Positions 24,364 through 33,604 of a stretch of 64,000 nucleotides of DNA are shown here, one piece after another (the stretch's first letter is position 1; each line of letters opens with the position of its first letter). Location of the stretch: contig WJIZ01000043.1 of assembly GCA_014729995.1 (NCBI GenBank), positions 36,294-100,293 on the forward strand. The letters are read 5' to 3'. This stretch comes from Candidatus Woesearchaeota archaeon (GTDB lineage Archaea; Nanobdellota; Nanobdellia; Woesearchaeales; WJIZ01). The notes under the pieces were generated by a model, which ran no database searches, had not been told where the DNA came from, and saw only the letters and a list, made by a program, of their open reading frames with translations. Both the position numbers and the translations under genes were made by a program.

Positions 24364-25683
24364 ATGACAAAGAAATCTAGGTCAAAGTCAAAACAAAAAA
24401 TAAAGTCTGCTTTATTTACGATAATCTTGGCTGTTATTGTTATAAGCATATTGATATATTTAATTATGGGAGAGCAGTCAAAAGATGCGCATAGCGGGAC
24501 TGCTGCAATAGTCAATGGGGAGAAAATAACCCAGGCGGAACTGGAAGAAGAATATTCCAAACTGCCTCTGGAATACAGGTCCTTGATATCAAAAGAGGAT
24601 ATGCTTTCCCAGCTAATAGATAAAAAACTCCTTATGCAAAGGGCAAAATCAGAAGGAATTTCTGTTTCTGAGGATGAAATCCAGGAGCAAATGCAGCTGA
24701 TAAAGCAGCAATTCCCAAATGAAGAAAGCTTTAACCAAATCCTGGAACAGCAGAATTTAACTGTAAATGACATAGAGGGGCAGATAAGAGAGCAACTGCT
24801 AATAAATAAACTGCTTAATCAGACAGTTATTTCAAAAATAGAAATCAGCGAACAGGCTATGATTGATTATTACGAGGAGAATGTTGACCAGTTTACTGCA
24901 TCAGAGGAAGAAATCAGAGCTGCTCATATACTGGTAGAAAGCGAGGCAGAAGCAGGAGAGGTAATCGAGTTGCTCGAGGCTGGAGAAAGTTTTGAAGAGC
25001 TGGCTGCAGAGAGGTCCCGGGACCCATCTGCCAGAACAAATATGGGAAATCTAGGATTTTTTTCTAAAGGCACTATGGTAGAAGAGTTTGAGGAAGTGGC
25101 ATTTGCCCTTGAAGTGGGCGAGATTTCAGATCCTGTTGAAACGTCATTTGGATACCATGTTATAAAAAGGCTTTCAGATCAAATACCGATGGAAGAGGCC
25201 AGAGATGAAATAGAAAACTCATTATTATCTGATGTGCAGTCAGAAAAAATAGAGGAATATCTTGCAGTGTTAAGAGAAGAAGCCCAAATTCAGACAGACA
25301 CAGGCGCAGAAAAAATAATAGGGAATGAATTTAAAGACACAGGAGATGAGGTTTGTTTTGAAGGCGGAAAACCAATAATCAGGAGATATACTTCTTCGAA
25401 CTGTGCAAAATGCCGTGAAGTGGAAAGTGCTTTCAGGCAGGCTGCAGAGGAATTCGATGTGGTAGTTAAAGAATGGGAGCTTGATACCGGCGATAACCTT
25501 AATACAGCTGAGACCGAATCTGCTATGCCTAAGTATGAGTATGAAATTCTCAGAGAATATAATCCCGGTGCTGCTGTGCCTGCTTATGTTTTCGGATGCA
25601 AATACGCAAGAATAGGAAATGCGAATTTGGACTTAGATAAAGAGGAACTGGTTTTCAGACAAACCTTAGAAAGATTAACATGA
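24364..25683 (+). CDS. membrane-anchored SurA/parvulin chaperone with C-terminal thioredoxin-like domain
   Basis: A 439-residue protein. An N-terminal membrane anchor (ALFTIILAVIVISILIYLIM) leads to a SurA-type N-domain (AAIVNGEKITQAELEEEYSK; LLMQRAKSEGISVSEDEIQE) and a parvulin domain (IRAAHILVESEAEAGEVIEL; TNMGNLGFFSKGTMVEEFEE; FGYHVIKRLSD). The last ~110 residues form a redox-like domain with CAKC (RYTSSNCAKCREVESAFRQA) and a cis-proline region (AVPAYVFGC). It probably folds exported proteins outside the membrane. Start 24364 follows GGTGAT; ATG 24352 and TTG 24337 are alternatives. It overlaps the next gene by 4 bases. Confidence 0.87.
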   Translation: MTKKSRSKSKQKIKSALFTIILAVIVISILIYLIMGEQSKDAHSGTAAIVNGEKITQAELEEEYSKLPLEYRSLISKEDMLSQLIDKKLLMQRAKSEGISVSEDEIQEQMQLIKQQFPNEESFNQILEQQNLTVNDIEGQIREQLLINKLLNQTVISKIEISEQAMIDYYEENVDQFTASEEEIRAAHILVESEAEAGEVIELLEAGESFEELAAERSRDPSARTNMGNLGFFSKGTMVEEFEEVAFALEVGEISDPVETSFGYHVIKRLSDQIPMEEARDEIENSLLSDVQSEKIEEYLAVLREEAQIQTDTGAEKIIGNEFKDTGDEVCFEGGKPIIRRYTSSNCAKCREVESAFRQAAEEFDVVVKEWELDTGDNLNTAETESAMPKYEYEILREYNPGAAVPAYVFGCKYARIGNANLDLDKEELVFRQTLERLT

Positions 25684-27014
25684 GCCAAGATTCATTTAAG
25701 CTGCAGAAAGAGTTGGAATTTATCAAGGAAAGCTTTAATTCAGGAATAATCACAAGGAATGAATATGGCAAAGCAAAGGAAAGGATTGAAAATAAATTAG
25801 AAGAGGCTAAAAGGCAGGAAGAGGAAGATAAGCCTGAAGAAAGAAAGAAACAGGAAGAGATATCTGAAAGAAGGGATGAATCAAAAAAAGAACCTGAAAA
25901 AAGAAGTGCTGATTATAAAGCAGCATATGACAGAGAGCCGGAAAAAGCCGAAGAAAAAAAGAGCGTTAAAGCAGATGATGAGATTAAAGACAGAGAAAGG
26001 CCTCTAAGGCTTGAAACTTACGGAGATAAATTTTCCTTACCTAAAAAATCCGCTTTAATCATTGGTGGAGCTATAATACTGCTGATTATTACTTTTCTGC
26101 TTTCCCTTAATCCAGATAACCCAATGGAAAAAAATGGGAAATCTTTCGTGTGCGAAACTGACCTTGACTGCTATAGGCCCGGCTTTTTCGGAGAGTGCAT
26201 TAATGCTGCCACGGAAGAGGCTGAATGCGCCTTCACAGAAGCCACTCCCTTGAATATAACTGTTATTAGCTCAGAAGAGTGCGTCATTTGTGATACAGAC
26301 AGAATGAAAAATACTTTGAAACAAATTTATCCGGGCTCTGATTTTGTCATGAAAGAAAGAGGGGAAGCGGAAGATTTAGTTGATAGGCTGGATATAGATG
26401 TGCTGCCTGCTTATGTTTTTGACAACAGCATAGAAAAAACAGAGAGATTTGAATCTACAGAAGCTGCGTTGGTTAAGGCAGGAGATGACTATAAAATGAA
26501 AGCAGGTGCTTCAGGCTCTTCTTACTTTTTTAGGAATGACGAAATAAAGGAAAATATTGCCTTATTTATAGACCCTTTTTCATTTTCCTCTCAGGCTGCT
26601 TTTGATAATCTATTTTCTTTATTAGGCAGGCATGAAGCTGATGCTGATATCAGGCTTTTTACAAGGAAGGATACAGAGAGTGAGAATGATGAAATTAATG
26701 AGCTGTTAAGACAAGCCTGCATAAAAAAACAATCCAAGGATAAGTTTATGTCTTATATGGAATGTATATTCGAAAAGGGTGTTACTGGGGAGGCCTGTTC
26801 CATCTGCCTTATCGAAGAAGATATTCCTATAGATGAAACAGAAAAATGTGCTGAAGAGGAGGGGCTTTTATTATTAAGAAGAGACCTTCAGGCAGCAGAA
26901 AAGTTTTCGATAAATACTGTGCCTACTTTCATATTTAACAACCAATACAAGAAAGGGGGCTCTTTGTCGGTGGGTATCTTAGAGGATATATACTGCAAGC
27001 TAAATGACTGTTAG
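25680..27014 (+). CDS. membrane protein with two thioredoxin-like domains
   Basis: A 444-residue protein. An N-terminal SHOCT-like helix (FIKESFNSGIITRNEYGKAK) and a charged coiled-coil linker lie inside; one membrane span follows at about residues 125-142 (SALIIGGAIILLIITFLLSL). The outer part has a cysteine-rich link (CETDLDCYRPGFFGECINAA), a thioredoxin-like unit with CVIC (VISSEECVICDTDRMKNTLK; VLPAYVFDN) and a DsbA-like unit (FIDPFSFSSQAAFDNL; CSICL; FSINTVPTFIFNN). It is coupled to the parvulin protein, so the two likely form an oxidative folding pair. Confidence 0.82.
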   Translation: MSQDSFKLQKELEFIKESFNSGIITRNEYGKAKERIENKLEEAKRQEEEDKPEERKKQEEISERRDESKKEPEKRSADYKAAYDREPEKAEEKKSVKADDEIKDRERPLRLETYGDKFSLPKKSALIIGGAIILLIITFLLSLNPDNPMEKNGKSFVCETDLDCYRPGFFGECINAATEEAECAFTEATPLNITVISSEECVICDTDRMKNTLKQIYPGSDFVMKERGEAEDLVDRLDIDVLPAYVFDNSIEKTERFESTEAALVKAGDDYKMKAGASGSSYFFRNDEIKENIALFIDPFSFSSQAAFDNLFSLLGRHEADADIRLFTRKDTESENDEINELLRQACIKKQSKDKFMSYMECIFEKGVTGEACSICLIEEDIPIDETEKCAEEEGLLLLRRDLQAAEKFSINTVPTFIFNNQYKKGGSLSVGILEDIYCKLNDC

Positions 27015-27382
27015 ATACACTTTCCACTGCCCCTGATGTGTGATTGAAAATAATCAACTATTGCATCAATATTTCTATATTCAAAAATCGGAATTTTTGC
27101 TTTATCATCATCATGAATGCCTCCTACAAATACTATTGGTAAATTTGGATATAGTTTTGGAATTTCTGCAACAAAGTGTGCCTGCCACTTGACTCCTGGG
27201 TGAGCTATTAATCCGTCAAATCGGTCAAGAGGCCCATATGCTTCTTCAAACCAAGGTAAAATTGAATGTTTTTTCACTTCAATTCCTTTGTTTTCTAAAC
27301 CACTAATCAAATTAGAAATATCATTTGCCCTCCATTTTATTTCTGATTGCCACAAATGCCACTCAATATATGCTAGTCTCAT
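27011..27382 (-). CDS. hypothetical protein, Rossmann-like
   Basis: A 123-residue protein with alternating strands and helices (MRLAYIEWHLWQSEIKWRAN; RFDGLIAHPGVKWQAHFVAE; LPIVFVGGIHDDDKAKIPIF), similar in pattern to receiver or flavodoxin-like folds, but without the phospho-acceptor arrangement. No family recognised. Its stop overlaps the convergent thioredoxin gene's stop by 4 bases. Base composition is somewhat more AT-rich than its neighbours. Confidence 0.6.
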   Translation of the reverse strand: MRLAYIEWHLWQSEIKWRANDISNLISGLENKGIEVKKHSILPWFEEAYGPLDRFDGLIAHPGVKWQAHFVAEIPKLYPNLPIVFVGGIHDDDKAKIPIFEYRNIDAIVDYFQSHIRGSGKCI

Positions 27383-27483
27383 AAAGATGCAATTACTGTA
27401 TTCTTTAAAAATATGTGCTAAGCTGCTGTGAGAATTCTTATTTCAAACCACAGAGAATAAAGATTATAAAAAAGAAATTAAAA

Positions 27484-28743
27484 TTAAAGCTGATTTATGG
27501 TAAAAATTCCCACCTTAGTTTCATTGGGCCTTACCTTGCTGTCCATCCCTATAAGGAATTTGATGTTTGCTTTTTCTGCTGTCTTGACCAGATCCCTATC
27601 GATGACACCATCAAAAACTATGGCATGCATCCCTTTTCCCAGGCTTTTAACTGTAGAGTCCAATTCTGTAAAGGGCACCTTGCCCAGAACATTCAGCTTA
27701 TCGTCCAGCACCTGTGCGCCTCTTGTCCCTATTAGGTTTTCAAGCATAGTCGAAAAAACTTTTTTTTCGCTGTCTTTTAAGTCTATTTTCTTGTAGAACT
27801 TCTGCTGTGGAGGTGAATGCCGCTGATTTCTTTGCTGAAGCTTGTTCTGCTGGAACCTGTTGTGGCTGTTAGATGTTCTTGACGGCCTTTCTTCTGATTT
27901 CGCATCCTCCCTTACAATTTCCATCTTAGCCTGCTCTGCTGATATTTTTGTCCTTATTGCATTATGAATCTCTTTTTTTGTAATTTCCTCTACTTCTTTG
28001 CCGTCCGGTGCGTGAGCTACAAAATCAATCTCTGTCCTTCCTGTGACCTCTTTTATTATAAGATTTCCGCCCCTGTCACCATCTACAAATAAAGTAACCA
28101 CTTTCTTTTTCGCTAAATCTGCAATAGTATGGGGCATGTTAGTTCCGTTCATCGCTATCGCGTTTTTAAAGCCGTGCTTAAGAAGGTTTATTACATCCGC
28201 CCTTCCTTCCACAACAATTATATCATCTGACTCGCCTACCTGAGGGCCTGCAGGCAGCCTTTCTTTACCGTATTCGGTTATTTCCATGACCCTTACAGAA
28301 TAAGCCACTTCATCTGCCAGTTCCTGACTATCCGGAATTGACTTATCCATTAACTGCTTAAGCAGTAACTTTGCCCTGTCAATGACAAATTTTCTTTTGC
28401 TTATCCTGACGTCTTCTATTTTTTCGGTCTCGATTTTTGCGTTGCAGGGTCCTATCCTCTGTATTATTTCTAAAGCAGCTGCAATTATGGCTGTCTCTGC
28501 CTTATCCAGGGAAGAAGGAATCAGTATTCTTCCGTTGGTCCTGCCGCTTTTTGTTTCTGTGGATACCTCTATTCTTCCTATCCTGCCGCTTCTTTGCAAT
28601 TCCCTTAGCTCTAAATCTGCCCCTAAAAGGCCTTCTGTCTGGCCGAATATAGCGCCAATGACATCCGGCCTGTCTACAACACCATCTATATTTATGTTTG
28701 CATGAACAATGTATTTTGCTGAAACTGGACTTACTTTTCCCAT
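27484..28743 (-). CDS. dnaG: archaeal DnaG-type primase
   Basis: A 419-residue protein of the archaeal DnaG family, found with the exosome and able to make primers. N-terminal part: [38 protein letters not shown] domain: [20 protein letters not shown] and [11 protein letters not shown], with the glutamate and D-x-D metal ligands. A glutamine- and basic-rich linker ([20 protein letters not shown]) and a conserved C-terminal domain complete it. A GGAGG ribosome site precedes the ATG. Upstream on the same strand lies the structured RNA candidate at 28899-29005. Confidence 0.95.
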   Translation of the reverse strand: MGKVSPVSAKYIVHANINIDGVVDRPDVIGAIFGQTEGLLGADLELRELQRSGRIGRIEVSTETKSGRTNGRILIPSSLDKAETAIIAAALEIIQRIGPCNAKIETEKIEDVRISKRKFVIDRAKLLLKQLMDKSIPDSQELADEVAYSVRVMEITEYGKERLPAGPQVGESDDIIVVEGRADVINLLKHGFKNAIAMNGTNMPHTIADLAKKKVVTLFVDGDRGGNLIIKEVTGRTEIDFVAHAPDGKEVEEITKKEIHNAIRTKISAEQAKMEIVREDAKSEERPSRTSNSHNRFQQNKLQQRNQRHSPPQQKFYKKIDLKDSEKKVFSTMLENLIGTRGAQVLDDKLNVLGKVPFTELDSTVKSLGKGMHAIVFDGVIDRDLVKTAEKANIKFLIGMDSKVRPNETKVGIFTINQL

Positions 28744-28898
28744 TTTAACTGCCTCCTATAGCATTAGCAAAAGTAAAAGAACAAGTTAATTTACTGTTGA
28801 TTAGTTTTCTGAATGTTATAATTCGACCAAAATCAATGAATTATGATTGGAAACTGATTAACTTGCCCTTATTTTGCTATTTTCTAATTAAAAATTGG

Positions 28899-29005
28899 GG
28901 CCCGTTTCACTAACTCCCAACTTCATTGTTTGCCATTTAAGCAAGGCTTAAATGTCCTTTTCTGGGATTTTAGCGTAGCTCCGTTGAGTACTCTCATGAC
29001 GGGCC
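28899..29005 (-). ncRNA. candidate structured RNA upstream of dnaG
   Basis: A 107-base region closed by GGCCCGT (28899-28905) and ACGGGCC (28999-29005). Inside are TCCCA/TGGGA (28915-28919, 28963-28967) and a 9-bp perfect hairpin CATTTAAGC/GCTTAAATG (28934-28942, 28946-28954). On the reverse strand TGAG-AGTA-CTCA forms another hairpin near the 5' end, giving a multi-branched fold. A TTTAAAT box about 24 bases before the closing stem on the reverse strand fits a start there, and T5 follows the other end. It is GC-rich compared with its surroundings. No T-loop is present, so it is not a simple tRNA. Confidence 0.5.
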
Positions 29006-29384
29006 TTTATTTTATAAGCTTAATTTAAATAGAGGCTTTATAAGCCTTTATTTCTTCCTTTAACCCTTATTAAATTTTAATTATTATATTGATAATAGTT
29101 TTTCATAAGTTTAAAAATCTATTGTTTTAGCTTTAGTATTATCTATTAGTTTCTAAATCAGGAAAAGTATTGTTAAATTTGTTGAGAAAATGCTGAATTT
29201 TATTTTTTTTGGAATAAATGATTATAAACCCTAACAAGGTCTCAAAAGAGACCTCGCCAGGGAAAAAGAGGTGATTACTAAAGAGTAGTATAACTTATAT
29301 TTAAATTTTTCGTTACATTACTATTTTAAAGTAGTTAATTAATTTCTATTATATTTATAAATCAGGTTAAATCTAAGAGAATGC
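29006..29384. other. AT-rich intergenic region with one hairpin
   Basis: This stretch precedes rio1. It holds one compact hairpin (CCCT at 29229-29232 with AGGG at 29259-29262, enclosing AGGTCTC-AAAA-GAGACCT at 29237-29254) followed by GAGGTGATT. No convincing gene follows that ribosome-site-like run; the frame closes after five codons. The rio1 promoter (TATATTTATAAATC near 29350) lies at the right end. Confidence 0.5.
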
Positions 29385-30095
29385 ATGGCAAAAATAAGCA
29401 GAGAAAAATTCAAATCCTACCAAAATGTATTTGACGAATTCACTAACAGAAACTTATTCAGGCTCATTTCCAGGGGCGGTTTTGACGGCTTAGAATCTCC
29501 TGTTTCCATAGGCAAGGAGTCTAATGTGTTCGCAGCTAAGAAAAAAAATAAAAATGTGATTGTAAAGATATACAGGCTGGAGACGTGCGACTTTAATAAG
29601 ATGTATGATTACATTAGGGAAGACCCCAGATACTTAAACCTAAAAGGCAAAAAAAGAAAGATAATATTTGCATGGGTACAGAGAGAATATAGAAACCTCT
29701 TAAAGGCAAGGGAATTTGGGGTAAGTGTGCCGACTCCCCTGGCTTTCAAAGACAATATTTTAGTTATGGAATTTATAGGCGAAAAAAAAATAGCGCCTAA
29801 ATTAAAAGACAGCATACCCAAAAACATGAAAAAATTTCTGGATGAGATAATAAGGAATATGAAAAAGCTATACCTGGCAGGATTAGTGCATGCAGATTTG
29901 TCGGCTTTTAATATCCTAAACTATAAAGAGAGGCCTGTCCTTATTGATTTTTCACAATGCTCGCCTATAAAGGTTTCCATGGCAGACAGCCTTCTGGAAA
30001 GGGACATAAGAAACATATCTAATTTTTTCAAGAAACATGGGGCAAAGCTGAATGAAGAAAAAATCAAGGAGAGGATTACTAACAATAAGATATAA
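29385..30095 (+). CDS. rio1: Rio1-type serine kinase/ATPase
   Basis: A 236-residue RIO1 family protein acting in late small-ribosomal-subunit maturation. Signatures: SPVSIGKESNVFAAKKK (glycine loop, S-x-G-K-E), VIVKIYR (catalytic lysine), FAWVQREYRNLLKAREFGVS, VMEFIGEK (hinge), LVHADLSAFNILNY (catalytic loop H-x-D-L-S-x-x-N) and VLIDFSQ (metal-binding D). It heads a run with the KH protein and topoisomerase VI genes. Confidence 0.95.
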   Translation: MAKISREKFKSYQNVFDEFTNRNLFRLISRGGFDGLESPVSIGKESNVFAAKKKNKNVIVKIYRLETCDFNKMYDYIREDPRYLNLKGKKRKIIFAWVQREYRNLLKAREFGVSVPTPLAFKDNILVMEFIGEKKIAPKLKDSIPKNMKKFLDEIIRNMKKLYLAGLVHADLSAFNILNYKERPVLIDFSQCSPIKVSMADSLLERDIRNISNFFKKHGAKLNEEKIKERITNNKI

Positions 30096-30120
30096 AAACT
30101 GAACTTTTTTTAAAAGAAAA

Positions 30121-30660
30121 ATGAAAGAATTCCAGTATGGCATAAAAATTCCCAAAGAAAGGGTAGCTGTATTAATAGGAAAAAACGGAAAAACAAAGAA
30201 AGATATTGAAAAAGATACAAAAACTAATTTAGAAATTGATTCCAAGGAAGGCGATGTGGTAATAAAAGGGGAAGACGGCCTTGGAATCTATACAGCAAAA
30301 GAGGTTGTTGCTGCCATAGGCAGGGGCTTCAACCCTGAAATAGCTTTATTGCTGCTTAAAGTGGACTATTCTTTTGAGTCTATTAACCTTAAAGACTATG
30401 TCGGCAAGTCAAAGAGCAGCCAGACCAGGCTTAAGGGAAGGATCATAGGGAAGGAAGGAAAGGCAAGAACGCACCTGGAAGAACTTACAGGATGCTACAT
30501 ATCGGTATACGGCAAAACTGTTTCGATAATCGGTACTGTTGACTCTGTGCTGACAGGGCACAGGGCAATTGGAATGCTTATAGAAGGCTCTACCCATGCT
30601 ACAGTTTATAAATGGCTGGAGAAAAAAAGAAGAGAAATGAAAAGGAAGGAATTAAGGTGA
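30121..30660 (+). CDS. KH-domain ribosome assembly protein (Pno1/Dim2-like)
   Basis: A 179-residue protein with two KH domains. KH1: IPKERVAVLIGKNGKTKKDI (residues 10-29). KH2: LKGRIIGKEGKARTHLEEL and SVYGKTVSIIG, ending HRAIGMLIEGSTHATVYKWL, the archaeal Pno1/Dim2 signature. Its eukaryotic counterpart works with Rio kinases near the 3' end of small-subunit rRNA, which agrees with the position next to rio1 (25-base gap). Confidence 0.93.
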   Translation: MKEFQYGIKIPKERVAVLIGKNGKTKKDIEKDTKTNLEIDSKEGDVVIKGEDGLGIYTAKEVVAAIGRGFNPEIALLLLKVDYSFESINLKDYVGKSKSSQTRLKGRIIGKEGKARTHLEELTGCYISVYGKTVSIIGTVDSVLTGHRAIGMLIEGSTHATVYKWLEKKRREMKRKELR

Positions 30661-30667
30661 GAAATAA

Positions 30668-32347
30668 ATGTGCGCAAAAAGCAATATAAAGGCCCATGAA
30701 CTTGCAACAAAACAGAGGGACATAGGGGTGGCTGAATTTTTTGCAAGAAACAGGCATCTTCTTGGATTTGACAATAAAAGGAAAGCACTTATGACAACAA
30801 TAAAGGAGGCGGTAGACAACAGCCTGGATGCATGCGAGGAAGCAGATATACTTCCGGAAATTATTGTTGATGTCGTTGACTTGGGCAATGACAGATTCAA
30901 AGTTGTTATAGAGGATAACGGACCAGGCATAGTTAAGAAGCAGGTCCCTAAAATATTTGCAAAGCTTTTGTATGGAAGCAAGTTTTTTAAGTTGAGCCAG
31001 ACAAGAGGTCAACAGGGCATAGGGATTTCGGCTTCTGTGATGTATTCCCAACTTACTACCGGAAAGGCTGCGAAGATTACATCGAAGATTGACCCAAAGG
31101 AGCCGGCGCATTATTATGAACTGCACATAAACACACAAAAGAACAAGCCCGACATACTGAAAGAAGAGATTGTTACATGGAACAAAGAGCATGGCACAAA
31201 GATAGAGCTGGAATTAGAAGGAAGCTATCAGCAAGGATTGCAGTCGATTGATGAGTACTTAAAACAGACTGCAATAGTCAATCCCCATGTAACGCTTATT
31301 TATACCAATCCTAAAGCTGAGCAATTCATTTTTGCAAGAGCTACTGAAAAACATCCTGATAAGCCTGTTGAGATCAAGCCGCACCCATACGGGGTAGAGC
31401 TAGGGATTTTACAGAGAATGCTCAAGTTAACGGAGACAAGAACATTGCAGGCCTTCCTAACGACAGAATTTTCGAGAGTCGGAGGCGGTACAGCAAGGTT
31501 AATTTGTGAGAATGCTGCACTGCTGCCAAAAACCAAACCCAAAGATATGAACAGGGATATGGTAGAAAAACTTGTTCAGGGGATTAAAAAGACAAAAATT
31601 ATCGCACCCCCTGCTGACTGCATATCACCCATAGGCAATGACTCCTTAGAAAAAGGATTGAGGAAAGAAATAAATGCGGAATTTTACTGCGCTACTACAA
31701 GGCCGCCTGCTGTTTATAGGGGGAATCCTTTTGTTATCGAGGCAGGCATAGCATATGGAGGCGAGCAACATGCGGATAATTCCGTACGGCTGCTAAGATA
31801 TGCCAACCGCGTTCCTTTGTTATACCAACAGGGAGCGTGCGCCATAACAAAATCCGTAAGCGCTACAACTTGGAGAAATTACGGAATGCAGCAAAGCAAA
31901 GGCAGCCTCCCCATCGGTCCCGCTACACTGGTTGTGAGCATAGCTTCCGTATGGGTGCCATTTACTTCGGAAAGCAAGGAAGCAATAGCACATTATCCCG
32001 AAATAGTCAAGGAAATGAAGCTTGCGATACAGGAAGTCGGAAGAAAGCTGAGTTCCTATGTAGGAAAGAAAAAAAGAATATTGGCTGAAACCAAAAAGAG
32101 AGATTACATCCAAACATACATTCCTCATATTTCTGAAGCCTTAAAGGAAATAATAGGGATAAAGGACAGAGAGAAAGTTGAAGAGATGCTAAGAAAAATA
32201 TTAGAGAAGCACCGCGGAAAATTACAAACTATAAGCGTTGATAATCCTGATTACGATCCGGAGCTTGCAAAGATTGGCAAAGAAGATGTGAATAAGGAAA
32301 ACGGCAAACCGAAAGAAGAAAAGCAGGAAAAATTAACAGAGGAATAA
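30668..32347 (+). CDS. top6B: DNA topoisomerase VI subunit B
   Basis: A 559-residue GHKL ATPase subunit of the type IIB topoisomerase. Bergerat-fold motifs: TTIKEAVDNSLDACEEADIL, VVIEDNGPGI, GQQGIGISASVMYSQLTTGK; the switch lysine region lies in the transducer part. The helix-two-turn-helix insert (EFSRVGGGTARLICENAALL) and RPPAVYRGNPFVIEAGIAYG are typical. It starts 8 bases after the KH gene and 3 bases before top6A, which suggests one transcript. Confidence 0.97.
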   Translation: MCAKSNIKAHELATKQRDIGVAEFFARNRHLLGFDNKRKALMTTIKEAVDNSLDACEEADILPEIIVDVVDLGNDRFKVVIEDNGPGIVKKQVPKIFAKLLYGSKFFKLSQTRGQQGIGISASVMYSQLTTGKAAKITSKIDPKEPAHYYELHINTQKNKPDILKEEIVTWNKEHGTKIELELEGSYQQGLQSIDEYLKQTAIVNPHVTLIYTNPKAEQFIFARATEKHPDKPVEIKPHPYGVELGILQRMLKLTETRTLQAFLTTEFSRVGGGTARLICENAALLPKTKPKDMNRDMVEKLVQGIKKTKIIAPPADCISPIGNDSLEKGLRKEINAEFYCATTRPPAVYRGNPFVIEAGIAYGGEQHADNSVRLLRYANRVPLLYQQGACAITKSVSATTWRNYGMQQSKGSLPIGPATLVVSIASVWVPFTSESKEAIAHYPEIVKEMKLAIQEVGRKLSSYVGKKKRILAETKKRDYIQTYIPHISEALKEIIGIKDREKVEEMLRKILEKHRGKLQTISVDNPDYDPELAKIGKEDVNKENGKPKEEKQEKLTEE

Positions 32348-32349
32348 AG

Positions 32350-33453
32350 ATGGCAAAGAAAAAATCAGATTCAAAAAATGTTGTGACAATGATAAAAGAT
32401 TTTGCCAGCGATGTTTATAAGAAGATAATTTTGAAGAAGCAGCCGCAGATAAAAATGCCCTTAAGATCATTGTCTAATGTGAAATATGACCCAAGGGATG
32501 GGTATCTTGAGTTAGTAGGCAAGATGAAGGAAAGAACGCTTACTGCGTCATCTGTAAAGACATTTGCACAGACTTTAAGGATGATGGCCTTATCAAAGCA
32601 GCTGATAGAGTCTGATGATATAGCAACAAAGAGAGAGGCTTATTATGTAAGCAAGAATTGGGAAGAGGCAAGATTTAAGACCCAGCCGGAATCGGATACA
32701 GTGATGGATGATGTCGAGGCAATGATGCTTGTTAACAGGGAACAGATCGGCTTTATCCCGGAAGAAAAAGGGGGAGATATAGCAGGCCAGCTGATTGTCA
32801 TTGACAAAGACCCGGATACCGGAAAAGAAATAAAGATTGACTGTACAAAATTCGGCTCCGGAGCCTATTCCATACCCAGCTCTGTGGAAGAGCTCAAATT
32901 TGAGACCAAAGCTAAATTCATATTAGCGATAGAAACAGCAGGTATGTTCCAGAGGTTAGTCAAGCATAAATACTGGAAGAAAGCCAATTGCATACTGATC
33001 TCACTGGGAGGGGTGCCGACAAGGGCCTGCAGACGATTCATAAGGAGGCTTTCGGATGAGCTAAAACTGCATGTCTATGTGTTTACTGATGGGGATATGT
33101 ATGGTTATGCAAATATTTACAGGACTTTGAAGGTGGGCTCGGGAAATGCAGCGCACATCAATCAATATTTTTGTGTTCCGAATGCAAAATTCATAGGGGT
33201 AACCCCGCAGGACATAATCGATTATAAGCTGCCTTCGCATCCTTTGAAAGAAGTTGACATAAAAAGAGGCAAAGATGCTATAAAAAATGACCCATTTATA
33301 CAGCACCATAAGGAATGGCAGAAAGCTATTAAACAACAAATACAGATGAAATCAAGGGCAGAACAGCAGGCTCTTGCTAAGTGGGGGCTGAATTTCGTGC
33401 TTGAAAAGTATTTGCCTGAAAAACTAAAAAACCCCAAATCCTGGCTGCCATAA
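32350..33453 (+). CDS. top6A: DNA topoisomerase VI subunit A
   Basis: A 367-residue Spo11-related cleavage subunit. The catalytic tyrosine lies in TKREAYYVSKNWEEARFKTQ within the winged-helix domain; the TOPRIM metal site is formed by FILAIETAGMFQRL (glutamate) and HVYVFTDGDMYGYANIYRTL (D-x-D). Length and order are standard. It is translationally close to top6B. Confidence 0.97.
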   Translation: MAKKKSDSKNVVTMIKDFASDVYKKIILKKQPQIKMPLRSLSNVKYDPRDGYLELVGKMKERTLTASSVKTFAQTLRMMALSKQLIESDDIATKREAYYVSKNWEEARFKTQPESDTVMDDVEAMMLVNREQIGFIPEEKGGDIAGQLIVIDKDPDTGKEIKIDCTKFGSGAYSIPSSVEELKFETKAKFILAIETAGMFQRLVKHKYWKKANCILISLGGVPTRACRRFIRRLSDELKLHVYVFTDGDMYGYANIYRTLKVGSGNAAHINQYFCVPNAKFIGVTPQDIIDYKLPSHPLKEVDIKRGKDAIKNDPFIQHHKEWQKAIKQQIQMKSRAEQQALAKWGLNFVLEKYLPEKLKNPKSWLP

Positions 33454-33486
33454 AATTTTTATATTCCTGTAATTTACTTCTTTAAA

Positions 33487-33597
33487 ATGGCAAAGGCGCC
33501 TTGCTGTGAAGGATGTGAAAGGTGGGAGCAGTTCAAGGAAGAGTGCTGGTTATACTGGGAGAACAAGAAAGTCTGCAGCCAGCATAGTGACAAATAA
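33487..33597 (+). CDS. tiny cysteine-rich protein
   Basis: A 36-residue frame between top6A and the tRNA gene. It encodes five cysteines and a terminal histidine (PCCEGCERW, EECWLYW, KKVCSQH), a likely metal-binding knuckle, in a tryptophan-rich context. A TATA-like TTTTTATATTCC lies about 30 bases upstream of the ATG, so a leaderless transcript is possible. No family recognised; codon pattern and compact motif support a real gene. Confidence 0.55.
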   Translation: MAKAPCCEGCERWEQFKEECWLYWENKKVCSQHSDK

Positions 33598-33604
33598 GTT
33601 AGAA

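Noticed and set aside
28899..29005. tRNA with introns at the GC-rich hairpin region
   Set aside because: The closing stem looks like an acceptor stem, but neither strand has a usable T-loop or anticodon loop even when insertions are allowed.
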